Shown here in pieces: positions 31,916-40,612 of a stretch of DNA of 64,000 nucleotides (position 1 is its first letter; each line of letters begins with the position of its first letter). The stretch is from Bog-473 sp052148295 (GTDB taxonomy: Bacteria > Actinomycetota > Acidimicrobiia > Acidimicrobiales > RAAP-2): the NCBI GenBank assembly GCA_052148295.1, contig JBKQIP010000065.1, forward strand, positions 5,809-69,808, read 5' to 3'. The notes under the pieces were generated by a model. It was not told the origin of the DNA. It saw nothing but the letters and a program-made list of their open reading frames with translations, and did not search any database. The translations under genes were made by a program, and so were the position numbers.

Positions 31916-32796
31916 TGGCGAGAGCGCCGATCGGCTCTCTCCCGGGTCGACGATGCGCCCGCGGCGTGAGGGTCCGTGAGGAGGGAGTGTCGAGGGGCGG
32001 GGCGGGCCACGTCGTGGTCGTGGTGACCGGAGGGAAGGGGATCGGCGTCCAGGCCAGTGGTCGTGAGATCGCTCACCTCGGCCGTCTCGCCGGGGTCGAT
32101 GTGGCCGACAAACCAGCCGGCCCGGCCAGGCCCGCCGTAGCCGGGTGGAATGGCCACCGAACCCCCCGCTCGTGGGGTCCCGTAGGCGGGCTTGGGGTTC
32201 GTGCCGGTCCACACGACGAACTGCACCCGGCCCTCAAAGGTCCGGGCACACTCATGCCACGGCAGAGCCGCATAGGGGCCGGATTCGCCTCCGACCACGG
32301 AGGACAGGTCGTAGCCCTCCTTGATATCGCCGATCGGGTTGTCCGGGTCTCCCGTGATCGAATAGATGTTGAAGAACCATTTGGCGCCGCCAAAGACGTT
32401 GTCCACCACCGCGATGCCGTGCACGACTCCGTTGGCGTTCTGGGTCACGTTCAGCACCTCGCCCTGCTGGGTGTGACCGGGGCTGGCGTCCCAGGTGGAG
32501 CAGGACTGTTCGTCCCGGGCCACGGGCGAGTTCGAGAACCAGTACGCGTCTCGCTCATCGCTGTTCTCCCCGCGTGGAGCGGTCGCAGAGACGGACGTGC
32601 CCGACCCCGAGTACACGTACGTCGTAGCCGTCCCGTCGGGGTACTGATTGGTGATCGAGGCACCATCGAGATCTGATCCCACCGGCCCCGACCCTTGGAG
32701 ATACCCAGTGGCATCGAAGGGCAATTGGCATGCGGCGAGCCCCAGAGCACCGAGGGCGACCACGAGGACCGCGATCATCCACCTCCCGTTCCCCAT
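31912..32796 (-). CDS. Secreted lipoprotein of unknown function
   Basis: A 294-residue exported protein. The signal MIAVLVVALGALGLAAC ends in a lipobox (LAAC, Cys23), so it is probably a lipoprotein. The mature part is rich in Gly, Ser and Thr with strands such as VLNVTQNANGVVHGIAVVDN, VFGGAKWFFNIYSITGD and RVQFVVWTGTNPKPAYG, suggesting a beta-rich domain. The last 50 residues are His/Arg-rich (SGHHDHDVARPAPRH). No family is recognised. It is convergent with the PPOX-fold gene. Confidence 0.7.
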   Translation of the reverse strand: MGNGRWMIAVLVVALGALGLAACQLPFDATGYLQGSGPVGSDLDGASITNQYPDGTATTYVYSGSGTSVSATAPRGENSDERDAYWFSNSPVARDEQSCSTWDASPGHTQQGEVLNVTQNANGVVHGIAVVDNVFGGAKWFFNIYSITGDPDNPIGDIKEGYDLSSVVGGESGPYAALPWHECARTFEGRVQFVVWTGTNPKPAYGTPRAGGSVAIPPGYGGPGRAGWFVGHIDPGETAEVSDLTTTGLDADPLPSGHHDHDVARPAPRHSLLTDPHAAGASSTRERADRRSRH

Positions 32797-32852
32797 GTGC
32801 CGGCCTCAGTCTCCGCTCTCGAGCCAGCGTAGACGGGGCTGGGGTTGCGCCT

Positions 32853-32868
32853 GAGTCGGCGCCGACTC
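32853..32868 (+). promoter_or_regulatory. Perfect 16-bp palindrome
   Basis: GAGTCGGCGCCGACTC is its own reverse complement. It lies 57 bases upstream of the lipoprotein start (32,796, minus) in the divergent gap, a usual place for an operator of a dimeric regulator. No binding protein can be named. Confidence 0.45.
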
Positions 32869-33023
32869 TGGCGACCGGGGTAGCCGGGCAAGACCCCGAG
32901 GCTCGGATCCGGCGGGTTCCTACCGGATCGGCTTCTGTTGGTCCGGGCGGTGAGGAAGGCCGGCGTCGGCGCGCCCTCGGACGAGGCGTGCGCCATGACG
33001 TTGCCGGTCCTCACCCGTTTGGC

Positions 33024-33133
33024 CACGGCGAAGCCGTGCCTCCTCTGACGTCATGGTCTTGGCGTAGCCTGGCGGAGAGCGGTGAAGCCCCGAACCCGGG
33101 CTCACCTCCGTCCGGAGCCCGCTCCCGGACGGA
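33024..33133 (+). promoter_or_regulatory. Three successive hairpins upstream of the DUF6069-like gene
   Basis: CACGGC-GAA-GCCGTG (33,024-33,038); GGTGAAGCCC with GGGCTCACC (33,081-33,106, one bulged A); and TCCGTCCGG-nine bases-CCGGACGGA (33,107-33,133). All three read into the membrane-protein gene at 33,196. There is no run of T after them, so they are more likely leader structure than a terminator. I do not recognise a known riboswitch. Confidence 0.35.
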
Positions 33134-33195
33134 AGAACCTGATATGACCATGCGGAGCCGAAGTGCGCCCCGCCCTGAATCCCGACAGGAGACCC

Positions 33196-33690
33196 GTGCC
33201 GCAGACCACGATCATCGACCGCTCGTTGGGGCTGGCCAAGATCGATTTCGCCCCGACGCACCGCCCGCCTTCGATGCTTCGCCTGGTGATGGCCACCGTG
33301 GTCGCCCTGGCCGGCTCCCTCCTCGCCGACCGCCTTCTGATCGCCATCGGCACGACGGTGTTCCCCTCGACGACGGGTTACGTGCATTTCCAGTTCCACG
33401 ACTACGCCAAATTGACCGTAATCGGCGTCATCATCGCCTGTGTGGCCTGGCCCGTCGTCACCCGCATCTCGTCGGATCCACGATGGCTCTTCTTCCGCCT
33501 CGCCGTCGTGGTGACCGTGGTGTTGTTCCTACCCGACCTCTACATCCTGGCCAAGGGCCAGCCGGCCAAGGCAGTGGGGGTGCTCATGTGCATGCACCTG
33601 GCCATCGCGCTCGTGACGTACAACGCCCTGGTCCACCTGGCCCCGGTGCGGCGGCGGCAGGATCGCCATGCGCCGGGGGCCAGCCGCTGA
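33196..33690 (+). CDS. Four-helix membrane protein (DUF6069-like)
   Basis: A 164-residue membrane protein: LRLVMATVVALAGSLLADRL, YAKLTVIGVIIACVAWPVVT, LFFRLAVVVTVVLFLPDLYI and AVGVLMCMHLAIALVTYNAL. The LVTYNALVHLAPVR end and the overall pattern resemble the DUF6069 family, an actinobacterial group of unknown function. GTG 33196 has AGGAG close upstream; a GTG at 33,163 is also in frame. It is preceded by a series of hairpins. The function is unknown. Confidence 0.65.
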   Translation: MPQTTIIDRSLGLAKIDFAPTHRPPSMLRLVMATVVALAGSLLADRLLIAIGTTVFPSTTGYVHFQFHDYAKLTVIGVIIACVAWPVVTRISSDPRWLFFRLAVVVTVVLFLPDLYILAKGQPAKAVGVLMCMHLAIALVTYNALVHLAPVRRRQDRHAPGASR

Positions 33691-33918
33691 GCAGCCAGGG
33701 GAGGCACGTCGTGGTCGCTGCGGCAACGCCGGCGGCAACCAGCATCGAGAGGACGGCAGGCGCCCGCCACCGACGTCGTGTCCTCTGGCCTCGCGGTGAC
33801 GGGGTGAGCCGTCACCCGCTCGATCCGACCGAGCGGGGGGCGATGGCCGAGCCCACCCCGGTTGGGCGACTTGACACTTACTTGTAACTGAATTCCCAGG
33901 GCGCCCTTACCTCGGACC

Positions 33919-34028
33919 CTTAGGTTGCGGGGTGACGCATCCCCTCTGCGTCGCTGTGCCGCCCGGGTCCGTGGCCTCCCACCGGTCCCCCCGTACACAC
34001 CACGGACCCGGGCGGGGCATAACCTAAG
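33919..34028 (+). ncRNA. Candidate structured RNA, three-way junction
   Basis: The sequence folds into a three-way junction. P1 pairs CTTAGGTT (33,919-33,926) with AACCTAAG (34,021-34,028), 8 bp. P2 is a hairpin (33,931-33,955) with core GACGCA/TGCGTC and a 7-base loop, 9 bp counting G-U pairs. P3 pairs 33,959-33,974 with 34,000-34,015, 16 bp without mismatch, and can continue past a two-base bulge. G-U pairs in P2 favour the plus strand. It lies 230 bases upstream of the mycofactocin-type SDR. TTGACA at 33,871-33,876 in an AT-richer tract may belong to its promoter. No known RNA family is recognised. Confidence 0.5.
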
Positions 34029-34258
34029 CATCCTCGTCGCCAAAATTTCCGTCAGACCCCCGGAGCAGGAAGGACGGACACGGCGCTCGTCCCATCGGGC
34101 TCCCCGCTGAGAGATTGGGCCTCCGAGCAAATTCCGCCCGGACGCAAGGTGGCGCGGTGGTTCCCCTGCGGGCCATAGTGGCGGTGCCGCGCTGGGCGGT
34201 GCGGCGCTCTGCGTCTCATCGGTCAACGGCCGCGTGGAGAATTCTCGGGGGACGGACT

Positions 34259-35095
34259 ATGGGAAAACTGGACGGCAAGGTGGCGCTCATCACCGGGGCA
34301 GCCCGTGGGCAGGGTCGGTCGCATGCGATTCGCCTGGCCGAGGAGGGGGCGAGCATCATTGCCGCCGACATCTGTGAGGACGTGGACTCGATCGCCGAGC
34401 TCTACCCGTTGGCCCGCCCATCGGATCTCGATGAGACCGTTCGCCTGGTGGAGAGTGCCGGTGGCCGGATCATGGCCGTCAAGGCCGATGTACGGGACTA
34501 TGACGCGCTGCACGACCTCGTGCAGTCGGGCCTCGAGCGCTTCGGCCACGTGGATATCTGTCTGGCCAACGCCGGGGTGGTCGCGCTGAAGAGAGCGTGG
34601 GAGACGCCCGAGGAGACGTGGGACGACGTCATCGGCATCAACCTCAAAGGGGTGTGGAACACGGTCCGGGCGGTGATACCGGCGATGATCGAGCGGGGAC
34701 AGGGCGGCTCGATCGTCATCACCAGCTCCGTCGCGGGCCTTCGGGGCTATGCCAACACGTCGGCCTACTCGGCCTCCAAGCACGGGGTCGTGGGGCTCAT
34801 GCAGTCGCTGGCCAACGAGCTGGCCCCCTTCTCGATCCGGGTGAACACGGTGCATCCCATGAACGTCGACACACCGATGCTCCAGAACGAGGGTACGTAT
34901 CGGCTCTTCCTCCCGGAAATGGAGAATCCCGGCCGCGAGGAGATGGCCGAGATGTGCATGGACTTTGCCCTCCTTCCCATCCCGTGGGCCGAAGCGAGGG
35001 ATGTGACGGCAGCCGTCCTGTGGCTGGTGTCGGACGACGCCCGGTACGTGACGGGGATACAGCTGCCGGTGGACGGCGGGACCATCCTGAAGTAG
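34259..35095 (+). CDS. Mycofactocin-coupled-type SDR oxidoreductase
   Basis: A 278-residue short-chain dehydrogenase of the mycofactocin-coupled group, recognised by GKVALITGAARGQGRSHAIR, the long insert DICEDVDSIAELYPLARPSD, and the standard ANAGVV, ITSSVAGLRGYANTSAYSAS (catalytic Ser, Tyr and Lys in YSASK) and NTVHPMNVDTPM segments. Such enzymes keep their nicotinamide cofactor tightly bound and pass electrons to mycofactocin; no mycofactocin synthesis genes are in the window. ATG 34259 has GGGGGA upstream. It is followed by two amidohydrolases in the same direction, probably one catabolic unit. Confidence 0.9.
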   Translation: MGKLDGKVALITGAARGQGRSHAIRLAEEGASIIAADICEDVDSIAELYPLARPSDLDETVRLVESAGGRIMAVKADVRDYDALHDLVQSGLERFGHVDICLANAGVVALKRAWETPEETWDDVIGINLKGVWNTVRAVIPAMIERGQGGSIVITSSVAGLRGYANTSAYSASKHGVVGLMQSLANELAPFSIRVNTVHPMNVDTPMLQNEGTYRLFLPEMENPGREEMAEMCMDFALLPIPWAEARDVTAAVLWLVSDDARYVTGIQLPVDGGTILK

Positions 35096-35283
35096 CCGGG
35101 TCGTCCCGCCCCGAGTGGGACGCTCCGGGCGACCGCGCTGAGCCCACCGGCCCGTCGGAACCACACGGACCGGGTAGACGATCGGCCGCACCTGGCCTAT
35201 CGTGTCGTGGCACGTCCAGCCCGGTAGGTTCGTGGCACCTACGAGATCTGCCATCGGCTCTGGCTACGCGGGGAGGATCGCCG

Positions 35284-36507
35284 ATGCCCGGCGACTATCG
35301 GATCATTTCGGTCGACGACCATGTGGTGGAGCCACCGGACTTGTGGTCGTCACGCCTTCCGTCGAGATACCAGGAACAGGGTCCGCGCGTCGTCCGCCAG
35401 AAGATGCGGCTGGGCGGACGGGTCGAAGGTGGTGCCGGAGCGGGCATGCAGTGGACGGAGGACGACGACGGTGAGTGGTCGGACGTCTGGCACTACGACG
35501 GCCTGGTGTCGCCACTCATGGTGGTGTCAGCGGCCGTCGGCTTCGATGACGTCGGCCTCGGTCTGACCACCTTTGACGACATCCGCCCCGGGACGTGGAA
35601 GCAGGCCGAGCGTCTGGCTGACATGGATGCCAACTTCGTCGAGGCCGCCCTCTGCTTTCCCAACACGTTGCCGCGCTTCTGCGGTCAGACGTTCTTCGAG
35701 CGACCGAGCCGCGAGCTGGGCTTGCTCTGCGTCCAGGCGTACAACGACTGGATGATCGACGAGTGGTCGGCGGGCCCGGGATCGGGTCGCCTGCTCCCGG
35801 TGACGCTCGTCCCGCTGTGGGATCCAGACCTGGCCGCCGCAGAGGTGCGTCGGTGCGCCGCCAAGGGAAGCTTCGCCGTGACCTTTCCCGAGAATCCCTA
35901 TCCGCTCGGTCTTCCATCCATCCACGATGAGGGACGCTTCTGGGATCCCTTCTTCGTCGCCTGCGAGGAGACGGAGACCGTGGTGTGCATGCACATCGGC
36001 TCGTCCTCGAAGATGCCCACGACGGCACCGGACGCCCCGTTCATCATCTCCTCGACACTGACCTTCCAAAATGCCATGGGCTCGTTGTGCGACTACATCT
36101 TCTCGGGGACGCTGGAGCGTTTCCCCAGCCTGACCATCGCCTATTCCGAGGGACAGGTGGGATGGATGCCCTACATTCTCGAGCGGGCCGACAAGCTCTG
36201 GGAGGAGCGGGGTGACAACAGCTTCGGCACGTCTCTGAAGGACCGGCCGTCCAGCTTCATTCCCGGGCGTGTGTACGGCTGCATCTTCGACGACTTCACC
36301 GGCCTGCAGAACCGAGACGTGGTCGGAATGGACCAGATTTGCTTCGAGACGGACTATCCCCACGCCGACTCGACCTTCCCCCGGTCGAAGGAGACGCTCC
36401 GACGGATATGCCACGACGCCGGTCTCGACGACGAAGAGGTGCGGAAGTTGGCTCGGGGCAATGCCATCCGAGGCTTCGGGCTCAAGCGCTTCGGGATCAC
36501 GGAGTAG
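35284..36507 (+). CDS. Amidohydrolase-family (PF04909) protein
   Basis: A 407-residue TIM-barrel amidohydrolase with N-terminal ISVDDHVVEPPDLWSSRLP (D-D-H in place of HxH), DMDANFVEAALCFPNTLPRF, VCMHIGSSSKMPTTAP (His of the third strand), IAYSEGQVGWMPYILERADK and ICFETDYPHADSTFPRSKET (late metal-site Asp). This subgroup is abundant in actinobacteria and often lies beside SDR and acyl-CoA genes; reactions include decarboxylation or hydrolysis of small acids. ATG 35284 is used. It lies 188 bases after the SDR and 49 bases before a second amidohydrolase. Confidence 0.88.
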   Translation: MPGDYRIISVDDHVVEPPDLWSSRLPSRYQEQGPRVVRQKMRLGGRVEGGAGAGMQWTEDDDGEWSDVWHYDGLVSPLMVVSAAVGFDDVGLGLTTFDDIRPGTWKQAERLADMDANFVEAALCFPNTLPRFCGQTFFERPSRELGLLCVQAYNDWMIDEWSAGPGSGRLLPVTLVPLWDPDLAAAEVRRCAAKGSFAVTFPENPYPLGLPSIHDEGRFWDPFFVACEETETVVCMHIGSSSKMPTTAPDAPFIISSTLTFQNAMGSLCDYIFSGTLERFPSLTIAYSEGQVGWMPYILERADKLWEERGDNSFGTSLKDRPSSFIPGRVYGCIFDDFTGLQNRDVVGMDQICFETDYPHADSTFPRSKETLRRICHDAGLDDEEVRKLARGNAIRGFGLKRFGITE

Positions 36508-36556
36508 AGATCGTGCCGACCGGGGGCGGGTGGATCAGCGCCGACGGCAGGAGCTC

Positions 36557-37627
36557 ATGGTGATGGAACGGGTCATTTCGTCCGATTCCCATGTGAATGT
36601 CCAACATGACGATGTCAAGGCGCACCTGGCTTCACGGTTCCACGCCGACTATGACGCGGCACTGCTCGAGGCGTTTCGCACCATGCTCGGCGGCAACGCC
36701 GCGAAGGCCAACACGGCGGGTGCCGAGATCAAGCACGCGTCGTGGGGACGGCCCGGCTACTCCGATCCGCATGAGCGATTGCGGGACATGGATCGCGACG
36801 GAGTCGATGTCGAAGTCCTCTACTGCGAGGTCAGCGCGTACCGCTACCTCTATCTCCTCAAATCGGGTGCTCCCGAGGCGACCCGGGCGTTCAACGACAC
36901 CCTGTATGACTTCGCTCAGGCCGATCCGGACCGGCTCATCGTCACGTATCAGGTGCCCATTCACGACATCGACCTCGCCGTAGCCGAGATCGAGCGGATT
37001 GTCTCGCTCGGGGGCAAGTCGCTGCAGCTGCCCGTCTTTCCGGCCGAGCTGGGGCAGCCGGACTACTTCGACCAGCGCTATGACCCGCTGTGGTCGGCCA
37101 TCTCAGAAGCGGGCCTGCCGATCTGCTGTCACATCGGGCTCAATACGGCGCTCGACCAACTGGCCGACCGTGATCCCACTCCACGTCTGGCCTGGACCCT
37201 CTCCTGCATGCCGCCTTCGGCGTGTGAGGCGCTGGGTATGTGGTTGCTGACCGGCGTCTTCGTTCGTTTTCCCGCACTCCGCGTCGTCTTCGTCGAACCA
37301 GGGCTTGGATGGGTGGCCGGCTATCTGTCCTTTCTCGACGACATGGTCCTGCGCCAGGGCTATGAATTCCCACTGCTGGGCGGGGAGCTGCCGAGCTTCT
37401 ACTACCACCGCAACATGGCGATGACCTTCATCGACGAGCCCGACCCGATACGGCATCTGCGCCATGTCCTCGGCGCCCACAACCTGATGTGGTCCAGCGA
37501 CTACCCGCACCCCGTGTCGACCTGGCCCGACTCGCTCTCGGTGATCGATGAGCTGTTCGAAGACGTGCCGGGCCCGGAGCGTGACCTCATGGTCGAGCAC
37601 AATGCCGCCCGTATCTGGAACTTGTAG
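36557..37627 (+). CDS. Amidohydrolase-family (PF04909) protein
   Basis: A 356-residue protein of the same fold as its upstream neighbour, shorter by about 50 residues: VISSDSHVNVQHDDVKAHLA (D-x-H motif), RLRDMDRDGVDVEVLYCEVS, LPICCHIGLNTALDQLADR, LRVVFVEPGLGWVAGYLSFL and LMWSSDYPHPVSTWPDSLSV (metal Asp in SSDYPHP). AGGAG (36,548-36,552) precedes ATG 36557; ATG 36563 is also possible. Together with the SDR and first amidohydrolase it makes a probable three-gene operon for breakdown of an unknown compound. The two enzymes are diverged enough to have separate substrates. Confidence 0.88.
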   Translation: MVMERVISSDSHVNVQHDDVKAHLASRFHADYDAALLEAFRTMLGGNAAKANTAGAEIKHASWGRPGYSDPHERLRDMDRDGVDVEVLYCEVSAYRYLYLLKSGAPEATRAFNDTLYDFAQADPDRLIVTYQVPIHDIDLAVAEIERIVSLGGKSLQLPVFPAELGQPDYFDQRYDPLWSAISEAGLPICCHIGLNTALDQLADRDPTPRLAWTLSCMPPSACEALGMWLLTGVFVRFPALRVVFVEPGLGWVAGYLSFLDDMVLRQGYEFPLLGGELPSFYYHRNMAMTFIDEPDPIRHLRHVLGAHNLMWSSDYPHPVSTWPDSLSVIDELFEDVPGPERDLMVEHNAARIWNL

Positions 37628-37638
37628 CGCCGCGTCCG

Positions 37639-39699
37639 TCACCGCACCGGGACGGATCGTCCGCGGGGGAAGGTCGGACCTTTGGCTGCACCCACCCGCC
37701 AGCGCCGGGCCACCGTGACCAGGTGGCGTTGATCCTCGGGGGATGGCTCCATGCCGCCGTAGGCGCTGGCTTCGACGAGGGCGGCCAGCCCGCGCCACGT
37801 CGTCGAGCCGTTGCCCGTGAGGTCGTCGAGCATCGCGGCGTATTCGGGGAAGGTCTCGCTCGCCTGCCGGGCGTGCCCGGCGCGCCGGCCGGCTCGCTCC
37901 GCGCTCTGGGCAACGTGATCCACCCATGTCGTCGGTCGAGCTCTTCGCCACCGCCAGCCAAGGACGAGGAGGACTCCGCCGCCGAGCACCGCGGCGAGCG
38001 GCACCAGCGGCAGTCGCCCGAGCGCCGAGGCGAGATCGTGCAAGGCGGTCGCGCCCGGCGCCGGGTTCGACAACGGCACCACAGCGGTGGGGTCGAAATT
38101 CTGCCAGCCGAAGCCGGGGAACCATACCTGGACCCAGGCGTGCGCGTCGTCCGCCCGTATTTCGTAGAGGTCGGTGACCGGGTCGTACGGTCCGGGAACA
38201 TAGCCGACGGCTTCGCAGGCCGGAATGCCAAGCGAGCGCAACATGACCGTGAGCGATGTCGAGATCTGTTCGCAAAAGCCGACCCGGTTGCCAAAGAGGA
38301 ATTCATCGACCGTGTCGGCACCCCTCGGCAGCGGTGGTATGTCGGTTGAGTACCGGGTATGCGCCCCGATCCAGGTGATCAGCGCCTCGACCCGACCGTA
38401 ATTCGTCGTGTCGTGGGCTGTGATGGCCTGGGCCAGGGCGCGGACCCTCGGGTAGGCGTGGGGGAGTTGCAGGTCGGCCGTCTCCGTGGCGGGGGGCAGC
38501 GGCGCTCCGCCGGCGGCGCTCCGCAGTTCCGCCGCACTGGGGGAGCTGACCTCGGAGGCGACGGTGTAGATGGCACCACGACCCATGCCGATGGGCGAGA
38601 CGATGGTCCCGTCATCGGAGTCGTAGACCGTCGATCCCGGGAACCACAGCTCATCGGCGGTCTCCGCATGGAACACCAGATCGGCGGTGGAGGTGGTGAC
38701 GTAGAAGGTCTGCAAGTCGGACTGGCCGAGAAGGGTGCTGCCCACGGGGACGGGCAGGACGATGGGGGATCGCTGCCGGAGCGGCCGAGCACCGGTCGTC
38801 GGTGCCGTCCAGCTCACCCCATTCCAGGTACTGAACGTCTCGCCCACCCAGTAGGAGGGACGCTGGGCCCGCACCAGCATGACCACCGTGCTCCCGAGCT
38901 TTCCCCGGAGCGCGGTGTCAAGACTGCTGGCAAAGCCGAGATAGCCGCCGATGCGGGTCGGCCCACTGGCGCTGCCGGGTCGGGAGAGCTGCGACGGCGA
39001 CGCGGCATCGCCGGCGAGCGCCCCCGGCACCGCCACGGAGCCGCCGATGCCGGACGCGGTCAAGAAGTTGACCCGGGCCGAGACGGTGGGCGCCGGGAGG
39101 ACCAAGAAGACGGCGGCGGCGGCCGTGATCGTTGCGACCAGCGCGAGTCCGAGTCCAGCCACCGAGACCCGTCCCCCGCCGCTGGCCGACGTCCACATCT
39201 CGATCAGGCCCCACAGGCCGAAGCAGGCCCAGGCCACGACAGAGAAGCCGAACGAAAGGTCGATGGCCTGTGCCCCCCCGATGGCCATCAGGCCGGCGGC
39301 GGCGACGAGCGAGAACATCAGGTCGCGTCGGGCCGGCACGTGGAAGGAGTGCACCACCAGGACACACACCAGGAGCAGGGTGAGCGGGTCCTCCACTGTG
39401 GCGAGGCCGGAGGCGAGGGCACTTACCGAATGGAAGAACCAGACGAAGGCGGCCACGGCGGCGGCGGCGATCACGACCTTGACCCACCACGGGGGCCGGC
39501 TGCGGGTGACGTACGAGAACACCATGCCGAGGCAGACCAAGGACACGGCAGTCAGGGCGGTGGTGTGGGACACCTCGCCGACCGCGGACGAGGCGGCGAT
39601 GGCTACGACGACCGTGCCGGTGCAGGCTGCTCGAAGGCGGATCGAGTCCTCGGGGGCGCCGGGCTGATTGGCACGGCGAATGGCGTCGATCGCCCTCAT
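37639..39699 (-). CDS. TgpA-like membrane transglutaminase
   Basis: A 686-residue membrane protein with N-terminal helices (residues about 25-230), then a DUF3488-type region, and a transglutaminase domain at about 470-540 with the triad Cys476 (VGFCEQIS), His520 (DDAHAW) and Asp536 (NFDPT). A last membrane helix follows (LVPLAAVLGGGVLLVLGWRW) and a soluble tail. The family (TgpA/TransglutElicitor-like) occurs with MoxR and DUF58 genes, as here, and is thought to act on envelope proteins. ATG 39699 overlaps the DUF58 stop. The operon order is moxR, DUF58, this gene. Confidence 0.85.
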   Translation of the reverse strand: MRAIDAIRRANQPGAPEDSIRLRAACTGTVVVAIAASSAVGEVSHTTALTAVSLVCLGMVFSYVTRSRPPWWVKVVIAAAAVAAFVWFFHSVSALASGLATVEDPLTLLLVCVLVVHSFHVPARRDLMFSLVAAAGLMAIGGAQAIDLSFGFSVVAWACFGLWGLIEMWTSASGGGRVSVAGLGLALVATITAAAAVFLVLPAPTVSARVNFLTASGIGGSVAVPGALAGDAASPSQLSRPGSASGPTRIGGYLGFASSLDTALRGKLGSTVVMLVRAQRPSYWVGETFSTWNGVSWTAPTTGARPLRQRSPIVLPVPVGSTLLGQSDLQTFYVTTSTADLVFHAETADELWFPGSTVYDSDDGTIVSPIGMGRGAIYTVASEVSSPSAAELRSAAGGAPLPPATETADLQLPHAYPRVRALAQAITAHDTTNYGRVEALITWIGAHTRYSTDIPPLPRGADTVDEFLFGNRVGFCEQISTSLTVMLRSLGIPACEAVGYVPGPYDPVTDLYEIRADDAHAWVQVWFPGFGWQNFDPTAVVPLSNPAPGATALHDLASALGRLPLVPLAAVLGGGVLLVLGWRWRRARPTTWVDHVAQSAERAGRRAGHARQASETFPEYAAMLDDLTGNGSTTWRGLAALVEASAYGGMEPSPEDQRHLVTVARRWRVGAAKGPTFPRGRSVPVR

Positions 39700-40604
39700 G
39701 GCGTCACGGTCACCCCCGCAACATCGATCGACGGGTGGGAAGGGGACACGGCTCGGGCCAATCGACGGCCGGCCTGGCGAGGGTGGGTCACCGGTGCGCT
39801 GACTCCTCCCGCCGCCTCCATCGTGTTGAGGACCACCGGTGTGCCCCGCTCGAGGAGAAGGACAACGGTGCCGAATGCTCGTTCGGCCACTCGCTCGGCC
39901 TCTTCGGGGTCGGGGGGTAGCACTACGGAGACGGTGGCCGTCACGGCCAACGGGTGCTCGAACTCCCGCATCATCAGGTGGCCTACGTGGGCCGTCGCCT
40001 GCCAGTGAACGTGGCGTCGGCTGTCGCCTGTGGTGTAGGGGCGCGCCCCGCGAGGTTGGCCGGCGTCGGCCTGCGTACGGTCCGTGTGCTCGTCGAGCTC
40101 GTCGTGGGGTCGCCAGGAGATGGGCTCGGGCTGGCCCTGCCGGGGTGCGACGTGGAGGGGTGAGGGGAGCGCGAGAACGGTCCGGCGGGTCCACCACTGC
40201 AGGGCGAACGGCGCCGCGGTGGCGACGTCCAGCACGACGGCATCAATCACCCCGCGGCGCGTCGGCCGCAGGATGACCTCGTCCGGGGCCCCACCATGCC
40301 CAACCTGCCCGACCAGGACCTCGTCTCCGGCAGGGTCCGATGGACGCAGTCGCACGCGCGTGGAAGCCGCTATCCGCAGGACCACCGCACCCCCCGCGAC
40401 GCCGTCCGCCGGCGCACTGATGAGCCGGATCGTGGCACGGGCGAGGACGAACGATGGGCCGAGGATCCCGATGACGAGCACGCCGAAGACGATGTCGCCG
40501 AGGACCTGCACCCATCCGGCGCCGCTGTTATGCGCGATCAGGAACCAGATGGCGAGAATCGTGGCCGCGGTGGCGATCGGCGCCAAGGGGCGGGCCGGTC
40601 GCAC
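39696..40604 (-). CDS. DUF58 domain protein
   Basis: A 302-residue protein. Residues about 8-55 form membrane helices (ATAATILAIWFLIAHNSGAG and LGDIVFGVLVIGILGPSFVL). The C-terminal part contains the DUF58 core with RPYTTGDSRRHVHWQATAHV, matching the R-x-Y-x-x-GD-x-x-RR-I-HW-x-x-TA signature, and a von Willebrand-like strand TATVSVVLPPDPEEAERVAE. DUF58 proteins partner MoxR ATPases in envelope protein complexes. It starts eight bases after the moxR stop and overlaps the transglutaminase. Confidence 0.88.
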   Translation of the reverse strand: MRPARPLAPIATAATILAIWFLIAHNSGAGWVQVLGDIVFGVLVIGILGPSFVLARATIRLISAPADGVAGGAVVLRIAASTRVRLRPSDPAGDEVLVGQVGHGGAPDEVILRPTRRGVIDAVVLDVATAAPFALQWWTRRTVLALPSPLHVAPRQGQPEPISWRPHDELDEHTDRTQADAGQPRGARPYTTGDSRRHVHWQATAHVGHLMMREFEHPLAVTATVSVVLPPDPEEAERVAERAFGTVVLLLERGTPVVLNTMEAAGGVSAPVTHPRQAGRRLARAVSPSHPSIDVAGVTVTP

Positions 40605-40612
40605 TCAGGGGC

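Noticed and set aside
33081..33133. Hairpin pair considered as a rho-independent terminator
   Set aside because: No T-run follows and the structures point into the next gene's leader.
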